Origin: Ursus arctos
Taxonomy: Eukaryota > Chordata > Mammalia > Carnivora > Ursidae
Assembly: GCF_023065955.2 (NCBI RefSeq)
Contig: NW_026622985.1
Location: 72,033,931 to 72,097,930, forward strand
Direction: 5' to 3'
DNA length: 64,000 nt
Within the stretch, counting starts at the first letter, position 1; each line of letters begins with the position of its first letter. Shown piece after piece: positions 11,604 to 21,790 of the stretch. The notes under the pieces are model-generated. The model ran no database searches. It was not told where the DNA came from and was given only the letters and a program-made list of their open reading frames with translations. Position numbers and translations under genes: made by a program.

Positions 11604-12815
11604 TTTAAAAAAATATTCCAAAATAAATTTGCCTTTTAAAATTATTCACTTTGCTAATCTAAATCAGTGCTCTGAAAATGTTGGGTTTATAGAAATCTTT
11701 CTTTCTCATCTCTTTCATAGGAATAATGTTCTCTAACATCATCTTTGTCTTTTTTGATAATACATATTTAATTAATATTAATTCCATTATCTGGAATATA
11801 TATTTAATTATCAAAATTTAATTAACCATTTGGCTTCTGAATTTAAATACTTGTTGATGCAAACCTTCAGTCACTTTAAAAAAATTACATGGCAAACTTA
11901 TTAGAAATGTTTTTGTATACTTGAAAATAGTTGTATTTCTGATATTCTACTTAAAGTTTTTAAACAAAGATGTTAAAATCCCCCTTGTATTATAAAAAAT
12001 GAATTTCAGTAATATTCAGCAGATTTTTAATCATTCCATTAAAATATTTAAACAGAGAGCCTTTTGAAATAGTAGAAATGAATCCATTTTAGAAATTAGT
12101 TATTATTAAAATAATTATAAACATGTTTTGTTCCTACAGTATAACAGTTCAAAGCATAGTATCTTATGGTGGTATCTTTGCCCTCAAAAGACCTTTTAAA
12201 ACCTTCTTGTAGACTGAAAATTGCTTATTGTTGATCATGACGAATACATTTTCCAAAGGGGGTTGAGAATTCCTATTCATAATATCTGGTGAGGAAAGAT
12301 ATACTATACTAAGTATATTGGATATGTCATTTGGCTTGTGTAATGCAAGGATTATATCTGTAAATATTGCTGAGATACATATCTGGCTTTTTCATGTCCA
12401 AGAGTACTTGTAATTAGTACATCAACTTTTTTGAAGGTGTTTTATAATCACGAAAACATATTTAAACTTATTTTTGGTGGATGTGTTCTTGTCTTTCAGA
12501 CTCTCTTATTGATCAGCATGTAGTCTTGACCTTCAAAGCAGGTAGTAAGGACAACCAATATTGAAGTTTCAGTGATGATTTAGATCAGGTAAGAACTTTC
12601 CTTTTAGTGTCATTTCTGTCTCACAGTAAATTGTTATGTACCAGTTGTTTCAAAACTGGCATTTAAAATATTTTTCCAACTATTAAGTTTATTTATCTTA
12701 GTACTCTATTGGTCTGGTGACATGTTATGATCTCATTTCTCTTCACTGGAAAAACAACTTCTACTTTTTAGCATTCACATGTCCTTTAAATGCAAAACTG
12801 AATTTTCCTTTATTT
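11604..12815. other. No recognised feature
   Basis: AT-rich unique-looking sequence between two L1 3' ends of opposite orientation. No gene or RNA seen. Confidence 0.4.
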
Positions 12816-12819
12816 TATT

Positions 12820-13038
12820 TTATTTTTTTCATAATAATATTTTTATTATATTATGTTATTCACCATACAGTACATCCCTCGTTTTTGACGTAAAGTTCGA
12901 TGATTCATTAGTTGCGTATAACACCCAGTGCACCATGCAATACGTGCCCTCCTTACTACCCATCACCAGCCTATCCCATTCCCCCACCTCCCTCCCCTCT
13001 GAAGCCCTCAGTTTGTTTCTCAGAGTCCATAGTCTCAC
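12820..13038 (-). mobile_element. Carnivore LINE-1 3' end, reverse orientation
   Basis: In plus-strand view it opens with a T-rich tail and ATAATATTTTTATTATATTATG, CACCATACAGTACATCCC, then CGATGATTCATTAGTTGCG, ACACCCAGTGCACCATGCA, CCTCCTTACTACCCATCACC and ends at AGTCCATAGTCTC. This is the reverse complement of the 3'UTR seen at 11380-11590, with high similarity by eye. 5'-truncated at about 220 bp. Confidence 0.9.
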
Positions 13039-13415
13039 AGAAAGTATTAAAAATAGCAGGAAGTAGAGTGGTAAGAATCTCATGTCACTAAGATGGGAGA
13101 GAGGCCACACTGAGATATAAAAAATACTTCTGTATTAAAATTTAAATTATGTGTTTGTGAAACACATGTTTATTAAACATACATGATGGACATGAAATTG
13201 ATGTAAAATAGAAAAAATAAGAAAAGGTCCGTGTTTTCATATGGTTTTTAGTAGAGTTTTGTAGAATAAAGAAAGCACGTGCAGACATAAGTAATACACA
13301 AGAAGGAATTTGAGTATTTCCAAAAATTAAATACACATAACACGTCGTAAGAGTTCAGTGGGAAAAGAAAGGTCTTTTTGCTGATTTATCTAAGTAAGAA
13401 TGCAGTTTCATTAAA
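13039..13415. other. No recognised feature
   Basis: AT-rich sequence between the L1 3' end and the next L1 relic. No gene, RNA or clear repeat. Confidence 0.4.
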
Positions 13416-13599
13416 CATGTTCCCACCTTATGATCCATCTATTCCACCACTAGATATTTATCTAAGAGAAAATAAAAACTTATGTCCCCATAGAACCATA
13501 TAGACTTCTATTTACAATAGGTGTAATTATATCACCCAAAACTAAAATCAGTGCAAATTTCCACTAACAGTGAATGAGAGTGCTGAATCCTAATCACAT
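13416..13599 (+). mobile_element. Ancient LINE-1, ORF2 C-terminal part (left piece)
   Basis: TATGATCCATCTATTCCACC, CTAGATATTTATCTAAGAGAAAA, CTTATGTCCCCATAGAACC and TTTACAATAGGTGTAATTAT follow the codons of the L1 ORF2 C-terminal region (YDPAIPLLGIYPKE...-like), with frame damage. The same element appears to resume at 13820 after an intervening L1 tail. Confidence 0.65.
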
Positions 13600-13735
13600 T
13601 TCAGTTATATAAGATGAGTAAGTTCTAGAGATCTGATGTACAGCATCATGCCCATACCTAATAGTTTTCTATTGTCCACTTAAAACTTTGTTAATAGGGC
13701 AGATCTTAAGTGAAGTGTCTTTAGCACAATAAAAA
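13600..13735 (+). mobile_element. LINE-1 (L1M) 3'UTR fragment inside another L1
   Basis: GATGAGTAAGTTCTAGAGATC, TGATGTACAGCATCATGCCC and GGGCAGATCTTAAGTGAAGTG match the L1MA/MB-type 3'UTR. A similar stretch is at 18810-18910 in this window. It ends in an A-rich CAATAAAAAGTGAAATGAAG. It sits between two collinear ORF2/3'UTR pieces of another L1. Confidence 0.6.
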
Positions 13736-13819
13736 GTGAAATGAAGTGAAATTTACCCCTTACAGGAAAAAGGCACTGAATAGCTTAATAAAAGAAATAA
13801 GCATAATAAATGAAACAAA

Positions 13820-14145
13820 CTGCTGGTAAACATGAATACATAGAGGAATGTCAAATCATTATGTTGAGTGAATGGACCTGAAAACAAAGGAGATTATATT
13901 GCTTGATTACATTTGTACAAAGAAACAAAGTCATTTATGTGATAGAAAAGTCAGTGGATATTTCCTAGGGCAGACAGTAGAGGGAAGGATGGAATATACT
14001 GGGGCTGATAGAATTGTTCTCTACCTTGATTTTGCTTGGAGGTCCTCTAGTGTACACAGCTGTCAAAACTCATTGAATTGTCTACTTTAAATAGATGCGG
14101 TACATAATATATAAGTTATTCCACAAGAAACTTGACAAAGGTTTA
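13820..14145 (+). mobile_element. Ancient LINE-1, ORF2 end and 3'UTR (right piece)
   Basis: CATTATGTTGAGTGAATGGACC corresponds to the ORF2 IMLSEIS-like codons. TACATTTGTACAAAGAAACAAAG, GGCAGACAGTAGAGGGAAGG, TGTTCTCTACCTTGATTTTG, TGTACACAGCTGTCAAAACTC and TTGAATTGTCTACTTTAAAT then follow an old L1 3'UTR in order. This continues the piece at 13416-13599. Confidence 0.65.
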
Positions 14146-14295
14146 AAAAATATTTAAAATTAAAAAGCCCTCTTTTAATACCATTTATTTTTTAATTGAA
14201 AAACTGAAAATTTTATTACTATATTACACATAATAGTAACAAACCAAAGTAATCAAACATAATTTTTTATATTAATGACATGTTTCTGTGAAAAC

Positions 14296-15130
14296 TGTAT
14301 TTTTCCTTTTAAAAAATTTTTTATTTAAATTCAGTTTAGTTAACATTATAGTGTCTTATTAGTTTCAAGGGTAGAATTTAGTGATTCATATAACACTCAG
14401 TGCTCATTACATCAAATGCCTGCCTTAATGCCCGTCATCCAAATACCCCACCCCCCACTTACCTCCCCCCCAGCAACCCTCAGTTTGTTTCCTGTAGTTA
14501 AGAGTCTCTTTTATGGTTTGCCTCCCTCTCTGTTTTTATCTCATTTTATTTTTCTTTTTCTTCCCCTATGTTCATGTGTTTTGTTTCTTAAATTCCACAT
14601 ATGAGTGAAATAATATGGTATTTGTCTTTTTCTGACTGACTTATTTTGCTTAGCATAATACCCTCTAGCTCCATCCCTGTGGTTGCAAATGGCAAGATTC
14701 CATTCTTTTTGATGGCTGAATAATATTCCATTGTATATATAGACTGCATCTTCTTTATCCATTCATCTTTCAGTGGACGTCTGGGCTTTTTCCATAGTTT
14801 GCCACTTGTTGACATTGCTGCTATAAAAATTGGGGTGTATGTGCCCCTTTGAATACTGTGTTTGTATCCTTTGGATAAATACCTAGTAGTGTAATTGCTG
14901 GCTTCTGGAGTAGTTCTCTTTTTAACATTTCGAGTAACCTTCATACTGTTTTCCAGAGTGGCTGCACCAGTTTGCATTCCCACCAACAGTGTAAGAGGGT
15001 TCCCCTTTCTCCACATCCTCACCAACGTTTGTTGTTTCCTGAGTTGTTAATTTTAACCATTCTGACTGATGTGAGGTGGTATCTCATTGTGGTTTTGATT
15101 TGTATTTCCCTGATGTGGAGTATAAATTCC
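14296..15130 (-). mobile_element. LINE-1 3' portion, reverse orientation
   Basis: The 3'UTR occupies 14296-14587 (TCAGTTTAGTTAACATTATAG, TAACACTCAGTGCTCATTAC, a C-rich stretch with CCACCCCCCACTTACC, then CTCAGTTTGTTTCCTG). ORF2 C-terminal coding follows to about 15130. The element is 5'-truncated. It is more diverged from the L1 ends at 11259 and 12820 than those are from each other, suggesting an older subfamily of the same carnivore lineage. Confidence 0.88.
14588..15130 (-). pseudogene. LINE-1 ORF2 C-terminal remnant
   Basis: On the minus strand, 14588-15025 reads as an open frame of 145 codons. It contains the C-terminal ORF2 signatures WIKKMQSIYTMEYYSAIKKN and ILPFATTGMELEGIMLSKIS, ending DKYHIISLICGI before the stop. 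Translation upstream (toward 15130) still matches ORF2 (antisense of CATCAGGGAAATACAAATC) but in another frame. The N-terminal endonuclease and the reverse transcriptase are absent, so the fragment cannot act. The open frame simply reflects limited decay. Confidence 0.85.
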
Positions 15131-17080
15131 ATTTATTCTTATTCAGCCATTATTGCCATAGCTTTTCAATACAGAAACAAATAAATATCAAGTAATTAAT
15201 GATAATAGTGTACTTTTAATATTTTATGGTTGTTTGGTAGATAATTATATTAAAAACAGGGATTATTTACATATCGTTTATTCTACTTTATTATAATTCT
15301 ATTGGGTATTGCATATTTGTAGTTTTCCTTGGTGTCAACTATGAAATCTTAATAAGGGGTTAATAAGTTATTATTAACATGGTTTTCTTCATAAGTTTTA
15401 TACACTCTTTTGTAGCATTCCTTATATAATATCAAACAACAGTGTCATAAGAGTAATATGAATAGTACACCTACCATCAAAAAAACTGACAGTGAAACCT
15501 AAATAGTAATTTGTGAAAGAAAATTTTGTTGTGTATGTAGTTTGATATATTTTTCAATCAAAAAGTTCAACATAGAATAGCAAAAATTACAGAAGACATT
15601 AAAGATAAATAAAAAATAAAATGCATTTCTGAATAATGACTCCATTGATAAAAAATAAGAAGAACTGGGTTAAACACTGAGCGTTCAGGGCTCAAGACTG
15701 ATAAATGACTTTTCTGATAGGATACAAAAATGTTTCCAAACTACCTATTAAAGGCTTTTTATTTATAAAAATTTTTTTAACAAGAGAAAGCTCAGGTTTG
15801 GGAATGATCTGGAGATACAGAGAAGTATTCTCAGTAAACCCACAGACTCTCAGTACAAGACTAATTACTTTGATGGCCAATCTTATTATGGAATATTTGT
15901 TAATTGCTATAGGATTAAAAAAGGGGGGATAGGATTCTACAAAGTGAGAGTCCTAACTGACTTTAGACAGGAAGAGAATCTCATAACCTGAGATGATTAA
16001 CCTTATATGCTTGTAAGCTCAGCACATGTTCTTAATATAACATTAAAGGAATTAATGATATATGTTGATGTAAATTTCTAAAGGACAAAGACATAATGTT
16101 GTAAGGGTGAAATATTTAATCTCATATTTACTTACCTTAAAATAATTATTAGAAGAGAAATATGTAGGCTTATCCCTTCTCTTCCTTATTGTTTTGATTA
16201 ATATGAAATACTTATCAAATAAAGAACTCATATTAAATTATACCTCCTGTTCCGGACCTTCCAGGAGATGGCACTACTGCACTTTGTTTTATAGTCCATA
16301 TAACAAATCTATAAGCCAAAGGTTATTTTAGCAGTACATTATTTAATACTGAGTGAATTAAACATTCTGTTTGGTCCACTATATTATCTTCAATTATTGG
16401 TATTGCACATTGAGTTTATTAGTTATTTCTCTAGGTCTGTATTAAAAGGATGAATTGTTCCTCCTCAAGGTTGTAATACATAATTTTAATGAATGATGTG
16501 TTTCATTTTGCAATTAAATTAAAGAAATAACCTAACTTTATAAAGAAGAACATAAAAGTATTTATTAATCAAAATGTTATAGGTTACATGTTTAATAAAT
16601 AATAATAAGCTACCACAGTGCTAGTGAAGATCAAATTCAGCATGATTTAGATTTATGATAATGTTAAAGGTACCTGGAACTTCATCCACTATTATGTAAT
16701 TCTTGTAGTCTTAGTAGACATATATTTCCATATAAAGAATATGGCTCACATTAATAATGTATAAAGTGAACCCTTTTCATGATTTAGTACTTAAAACCTC
16801 TTTTGATAACTTAGCCTTTGTTTTCTTTTTTTTATTGCGTTCTACTGTATTCTGATATGACCATGTATAGGGTATTTGGCTATTAAACATCATGAAAGAA
16901 ATTGGGTACTTATTTAATAGTATAGTGCAGAGAAATACTCATTTAGCATGAAGTCTAGGTGGTAGTCATATGATTATAAAATAAAATTTTTGAACTTGAG
17001 GAGCTCAAATTCTTATATGAGGCATTGTATAAACATATTAATTTGCTAATTTTTTTGTGATGCTGATGCTTGCTCAGATA
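15131..17080. other. No recognised feature
   Basis: Nearly 2 kb of strongly AT-rich sequence without a recognisable repeat head or tail, RNA or coding signal. Overlapping opposite-strand ORFs near 15692-15932 (62 and 75 codons) resemble no known protein. Confidence 0.4.
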
Positions 17081-17093
17081 AAGAACTTGTTGC

Positions 17094-17294
17094 CTTTTTT
17101 TTTTTAAAGATTTTATTTATTTATTTGACAGAGATAGAGACAGCCAGCGAGAGAGGGAACACAAGCAGGGGGAGTAGGAGAGGAAGAAGCAGGCTCATAG
17201 CGGAGGAGCCTGATGTGGGGCTCGATCCCATAACACCGGGATCACGCCCTGAGCCGAAGGCAGACGCTTAACCGCTGTGCCACCCAGGTGCCCC
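17094..17294 (-). mobile_element. CAN-SINE, CAGCCAGCGAG type, reverse orientation
   Basis: Poly-T, TTTATTTATTTATTTGACAG, GAGACAGCCAGCGAGAGAGG, AGAAGCAGGCTCATAGCGG, GGGGCTCGATCCCATAACACC and the full head CTGTGCCACCCAGGTGCCCC. A perfect 12-bp duplication AGAACTTGTTGC lies at 17082-17093 and 17295-17306. Full length with a clean TSD, so comparatively young. Confidence 0.96.
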
Positions 17295-17404
17295 AGAACT
17301 TGTTGCTTAAAAGAATTTGAAAGAAATCTTTAGGGGTTTCCAAAATAGTAGTTATGGTAGTCAGGAAGATTAACCGTTAAAACACATCAAGAACCTTCTC
17401 CATT

Positions 17405-17466
17405 AAAAAAAAAAAAAAAAAAAAAAAAAGAAAGAAAGAAAAGAAAAAAGAAAAAAGAAAAAAAAG
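17405..17466 (+). repeat. Poly-A / (GAAA)n low-complexity tract
   Basis: About 25 A residues followed by GAAAGAAAGAAA and (A)nG blocks. It could be the decayed tail of a retrotransposed copy, but no body is recognisable on its 5' side; the sequence before it is unique-looking. Likely polymorphic. Confidence 0.9.
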
Positions 17467-17990
17467 GGAAGAAAGTCCCTACTCTCCCGAAAATAAGACT
17501 CTGCCAGACCTCAATTCTGACCATTAATCACAAGGAAATTCCTTCCCAATTCAGCTCCCTCCAGTCTTCTTGTCTCATCTAAGGGAGATAAAAAGAAAAA
17601 TATAGTTACTAAGAGGGGTCAGGTTTTCAAGAATATAAATCAGGAATGCAGGGGCTGTAGAAAGGAACAGAAGGCTGGGAAAAAATAAAAGCAGTACGTT
17701 TGGACACTTGTGAATGTCAGATCTGAAGATGAGGCCCAATGAAAGACTGTGATTTAATTAGGTGAGCATTGAATGCTTTTCTTCCCCCACAACTTACTAC
17801 CACACCAACAGGCTTCTAACATCATAATGGGAGATTGTAGGTGGAAGAGCTGCAAGATGCATACTCTCTCTGAGGAGAGCACAAACAGAAGCCAGATGTC
17901 AACAGTGGAGACCAGAACGAGGACACAACAGGAATTCAAAGCCTCTGGAACATAATGCTAAAGTAAACATTAAACATAGACCATCTTCTA
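17467..17990. other. Unrecognised, less AT-rich stretch
   Basis: This 0.5 kb segment has more G+C than its surroundings and overlapping 60-codon ORFs on both strands (17754-17955) with no similarity I know. It directly precedes an L1 3' end, so it could be the 5' or internal part of an old LINE-like element. That is inference only. Confidence 0.35.
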
Positions 17991-17997
17991 TCTGAAT

Positions 17998-18145
17998 TAA
18001 TGTAAATTCTCACATTAAAAGAATTATAACTATGTGAAATGATAAATGTGTTATTAACTTGATTGTGATGATCATTTCAGTGTATGTGTATATTAAATCA
18101 TTACACTGTACACCTTAAACAGTTTTAGAAAATTGTTTTTTTACC
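17998..18145 (+). mobile_element. LINE-1 (L1M) 3'UTR end
   Basis: ATGATAAATGTGTTATTAACTTG, TGATGATCATTTCAGTGTATG, AAATCATTACACTGTACACC and TTAAACAGTTTTAG match the final ~120 bp of an L1MA/MB-type 3'UTR. A homologous end recurs at 18940-19080, so two L1 3' ends lie in tandem with the same orientation about 0.9 kb apart. Confidence 0.7.
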
Positions 18146-18184
18146 TATGTCCGTTACAAAAGAATAACATTGAATTCTTTTTCT

Positions 18185-19085
18185 TACATCACACATAGAA
18201 ACACAACTCAACATGAATTAAAGAATTAAATGTAGGACCTGAAATCATAAAATTCCTGGAAGGAAACATGGAAAAAAGCTCCTTGACATTGGTCTTGGTG
18301 GTGATTTTTTGGATATAAGACCAAAAGCTTTTGCAACGAAAACAAATATAAACAAGTAAGACTACATCAAACTAAAAAGCAATCCCACTTCTGGGTATAC
18401 ATCCAAAGGAAATAAATTCAGTATCTTGAAGAAAGATTTGTAATTTATGTTTATTGCAACATTATTCACAATAACTAAGATGTGGAAACAATCTAGGTAC
18501 TTGTCAGTGGACAGTGGATAAAGAAGATGACCAGCCACTTAAGTGCCTGTCATTGGACAATGGATACAGTTCAGTAATAATGGAATATTATTCACAAATC
18601 CTGCCATTTGTGACAACATGGATAGTCTGGAGTATATTATCTTAAGTGAAATAAGCCAAGTACAAAGACAAACAATTCGTGATTTCACTTACATGTGAAA
18701 TATAAAAAGTCAAATTCACAGTAACAGAGAGTATAATGGTGGTTATCAGGGGCTGGGCACTGGAAAAAGGGAGGAGATGTTGATTAAAGGGTATAAACTT
18801 TAAGTTCTAAGGTAAATAAGTTCTGAAGACATAATGTACATCATGGTAAATATAATTAATAATGTATTTTATACTTGAAATTTGCTAAGAGATAAGATCT
18901 CAAGTGTCCCTCTCACACAGAAAACTGTTAATATGTGACATGATGGATATGTTAATTACTTTGTGGTAATCACTTCACAATGTATATATATATATATATA
19001 TATATTGAAACATTATGTCTTGCACCTTGAATATGTGCAATATATACTTGTGAATCACACATCAATAAAGTGGGGGAAGGAGAAT
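18185..19085 (+). mobile_element. LINE-1 (L1M), ORF2 C-terminal remnant plus 3'UTR
   Basis: ORF2 codons: AATTAAATGTAGGACCTGAAATC (LNVRPET-like), the GATATAAGACCAAAAGC block, AATCCCACTTCTGGGTATAC and TTATTCACAATAACTAAGATG. The 3'UTR follows: GGTTATCAGGGGCTGGGCACTGG, TTCTGAAGACATAATGTACATC, TACTTGAAATTTGCTAAGAGA and GGTAATCACTTCACAATG. A (TA)n run occupies 18979-19005 inside the 3'UTR. It ends CAATAAAGTGGGGG. ORF2 has an internal deletion and is not functional. Confidence 0.78.
18979..19005. repeat. (TA)n dinucleotide repeat
   Basis: About 13 TA units inside the L1 3'UTR, at a point where related copies have short TA/CA variation. Probably length-polymorphic. A second short (TA)n occurs at 19205-19222. 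Confidence 0.9.
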
Positions 19086-19119
19086 CAAATGCAAGAAATA
19101 AATAACTATTACAAATATG

Positions 19120-19993
19120 CTATATATCTAAATATAGCAATAATTATTTTAAATATGGATTGTATAGGTACATCAATTTAGTTAGAATTGATTAACTGTC
19201 TATAAATATATATATATATATATTATCTACAAGAAATCCACTTTATGAAGATTCAAAGAAATTAAAAGTAAAGAGATGGAGAAATGTATAGCATGGTAAT
19301 GCTAATTAAAAAGTTGGAGTAGCTGTATTAATTTCAAAGCAGATTTCAGAACAAATAAGGTTATCAGGATAAGGAGGAGCGTTATGTAATAAGGAATCAA
19401 TTGTCTAAGAGGACATACTTTTTAGTGTATATGCAACTAATAAGACAGAATCAGCATACATGAGGTAAAAATTTGTAGAACTGAGAAGAAAAAATGGTTG
19501 AATAAGTATTATAGTAGACTTCAGCATTCCTCCATTGGTTAGTTGGCAGATCCAACAGGTAGAAAATTAGTAAGGCTGTAGTGGAACTGAACATCCCTAT
19601 CAATCAATTTGAGTTTGCTTGTATTTTTAGAACACTTCAGCAGTGGAGGAATATGTAATATCTTCAGGCTCATCTGAGTATTTACCAAGATTACCATTCT
19701 GAGCCAGAAAACACACCATAACAAGTCACAATAATAGAAATTATACAAAGTATGATAAAGTACAGAGATTTAAAGTGTAGAGATCAAAAAGAAATTAAAC
19801 TGTCTTTATTTACAGATAACATGATTGTCTATGTAGAGAACTCCATATACTTTACAGGGAACTGTCCTAAGTATTAAGCAAGCATAGCAAAGTTGCAGGA
19901 TACAAGGTTAATATACAAACATTAATTATTTTCTTATAGGCCAGCAATTAACCATTGGAATTGGAATTAGAAAAAAAATCAAAAAAGATGTTT
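19120..19993 (+). pseudogene. LINE-1 ORF2 remnant: endonuclease joined to RT by deletion
   Basis: 19230-19640 follows the ORF2 endonuclease domain: the CTACAAGAAATCCACTTTATG block (LQETHF-like), AGTAGCTGTATTAATTTC, ATGCAACTAATAAGACAGAATC, GACTTCAGCATTCC (the catalytic GDFN region, mutated) and GGCAGATCCAACAGGTAGAAA. From about 19780 it matches the C-terminal side of the reverse transcriptase (CTTTATTTACAGATAACATG, the FADDM motif codons). The 0.9 kb thus lacks most of the sequence between the two domains. Numerous stops. A SINE abuts its right end. Confidence 0.75.
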
Positions 19994-20156
19994 GGGGCGC
20001 CCGGGTGGTTGATTTGGTTAAGCACCCAACTCTTGGTTTCTGCTAAGATCAGGATCTCAGCTCCCGTGTCAGCAGGGAGTCTGCTTGGGAGTTTCTCTCT
20101 CCTCCTCCATCTGCCTCTCCTCCCCCCCTCTAAAATAAATAAATCTTTTAAAAAAT
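19994..20156 (+). mobile_element. CAN-SINE, sense orientation, shortened
   Basis: The head GGGGCGCCCGGGTGG is followed by TTGGTTAAGCACCCAACTC, the B-box region AAGATCAGGATCTCAG, GTCAGCAGGGAGTCTGC, TCTCTCCTCCTCC and AAATAAATAAATC plus A-rich tail. At about 163 bp it lacks part of the middle. The A-box/B-box promoter region is degraded relative to the consensus. Confidence 0.93.
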
Positions 20157-20597
20157 CCCAACATGTAAATTAGCCTATTCAACATAGGAGCAATTGTGGT
20201 GCACATTTTTATGTATTCTGATAATACCTAAAAGCATCTGTTGAAGTTCTAGAACTACACTGAAAGAACATCCTATAATTTCTTCTGTTCTTTACAAAGT
20301 CTTCTACAAATTTTCCTGCCAGTGTCCTCCTTGTCATCATAAATTATTTCCAAAGGTTATTTTTGATTATAAAAAAAGGCATTCTCATTAGGTTTGTCCT
20401 GATTATTTCATAGATACACTATTCTTAATTATCCATATAGCTTTTCTTGAATTTGTTTGATGAAACCATAAACAATTGATCAACTTCTAAGGCCACAGAG
20501 TGAATTTCTCTTTAGAAGTTTTCTTCAGAAATCTTGTATGGGATTTTTTTTTAAAGCATTTATTGTTTCGCTAGTCAGTCAGATTACTAGCAAACTC
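20157..20597. other. No recognised feature
   Basis: AT-rich segment between two SINEs. No gene, RNA or clear repeat. Confidence 0.4.
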
Positions 20598-20615
20598 ACT
20601 AAAGGGAACAATTTT

Positions 20616-20870
20616 CTTTCTTTCTTTTTTTTAAGATTTATTTATTTGAGAGAGAGAGAGTGGTCATGTGTAAGTGTGCATGAGTGGGGGAAGGGACAGA
20701 GGGAGAAGGAGGGAGAGAGAGAGAGAACCTCAGGTGGACTCCTCTCTGAGCATGGAACTCAGCACAGGGCACGGAACTCAGCACAGGGCACAATCCCAGG
20801 ATCCTGAGATGATGACCTGAGCCAAAATCAAGACTCAGATGCTTAACCAACTTAGCCACCCAGGCACCCC
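20616..20870 (-). mobile_element. CAN-SINE, reverse orientation, with internal 19-bp duplication
   Basis: T-rich tail, TTTATTTGAGAGAGAGAGAG, then a longer-than-usual purine-rich middle, and the head AACTTAGCCACCCAGGCACCCC. Imperfect flanking duplication at 20598-20615 and 20870-20887 (CTAAAGGGAACAATTTTC versus CTCAAAGGAACTGTTTTC). GGAACTCAGCACAGGGCAC occurs twice head to tail at 20754-20772 and 20773-20791. Older subfamily without CAGCCAGCGAG. Confidence 0.94.
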
Positions 20871-21074
20871 TCAAAGGAACTGTTTTCATTAGATTTTAGG
20901 AGTGGTACTTATAAATTTGAATGAATTATATTCTTTATGAGGCCTCCAAAATTTGCTAAATTCCTGTCTTGTGTGCAAATGACTTTCTCATCACTTTTAA
21001 GGCTAGGATATTATAAGCCAATTACCAGGCCAGCTTTCCAGGAAGATTTGTAAGCCTTAGCTCCATCTGATTTT

Positions 21075-21790
21075 TGTATGCAGATTTTTGTATTCTGAAA
21101 CTTTATTGTATTTGTTGATGAGTTCTGAGTATTTTGGTGGAGTCTTAATGATTTCTTTGTTCTAAGATCAGGTCACTTGCAAATTAAGATAATGTTATTT
21201 CTTCCTTTCTAATTTGGCTACCTTTTATTTCTTTTTCTTGCCTTTTTGCTGAGACTATGACTTCCAGTATTACGATGAATAGGAGCAGTGATAGTGGCAT
21301 GCTTGCCTTGTTCTTGATCTTACAGGTGAAGATTTGGTATTTCACCATTGATTATGATGTTAGCTGTGGGCTTGTCATATATGGTCTTTATTATATTGAG
21401 GTATGTTTTTTCTGTCCCTACTGTGTTGATTGTTTTTATCATAAATGGTTATTGAATTTGGCCATATGTTTTTTTTTAATCTATTGAGAATATCATACGA
21501 CTTTTGTCTTACATTCTATTCATGTGGTATGTCACATTTATTATTTTGAGTATGTTGAACCATCCTTGACTTTCAGGCATAAAACCCACTTCATTGTAGT
21601 GTATGATCCTTTTAATGTGGTAATGAGTTTGTTTATTAGTATTTTGTTGAGAATTTCTGCGTTCATCTGGAATATTGACCTGTAGTTTTCTTGTAGCATT
21701 CTTATCTGACTTTGGTATCTTTGTTTTCTGTTTGTATCATTATAAGAGCTTTTTCCAAACATCTAACAGAACAAAACATAATGGGTAAAT
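21075..21790 (-). mobile_element. LINE-1 ORF2 reverse-transcriptase fragment, antisense
   Basis: The plus strand reads as the complement of the ORF2 RT region: CTGAAACTTTATTGTATTTG, TTGGTGGAGTCTTAATG, CCTTTTATTTCTTTTTCTTGCC, TTCACCATTGATTATGATG, GTTAGCTGTGGGCTTGTCATA, TTGAACCATCCTTGAC, GTGTATGATCCTTTTAATGTG and CCTGTAGTTTTCTTGTAG. This order covers the RT core without its 3' end. Substitutions and stops show decay. No 3'UTR is attached, so it is an internal fragment. Confidence 0.8.

Noticed and set aside
14588..15025. 145-codon minus-strand ORF as a possible gene
   Set aside because: The translation is the C-terminus of LINE-1 ORF2 and lies in an L1 fragment with its own 3'UTR.
17405..17466. 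Poly-A tract as the tail of a processed pseudogene
   Set aside because: No mRNA-like body, polyadenylation signal or matching target duplication is visible on its 5' side.
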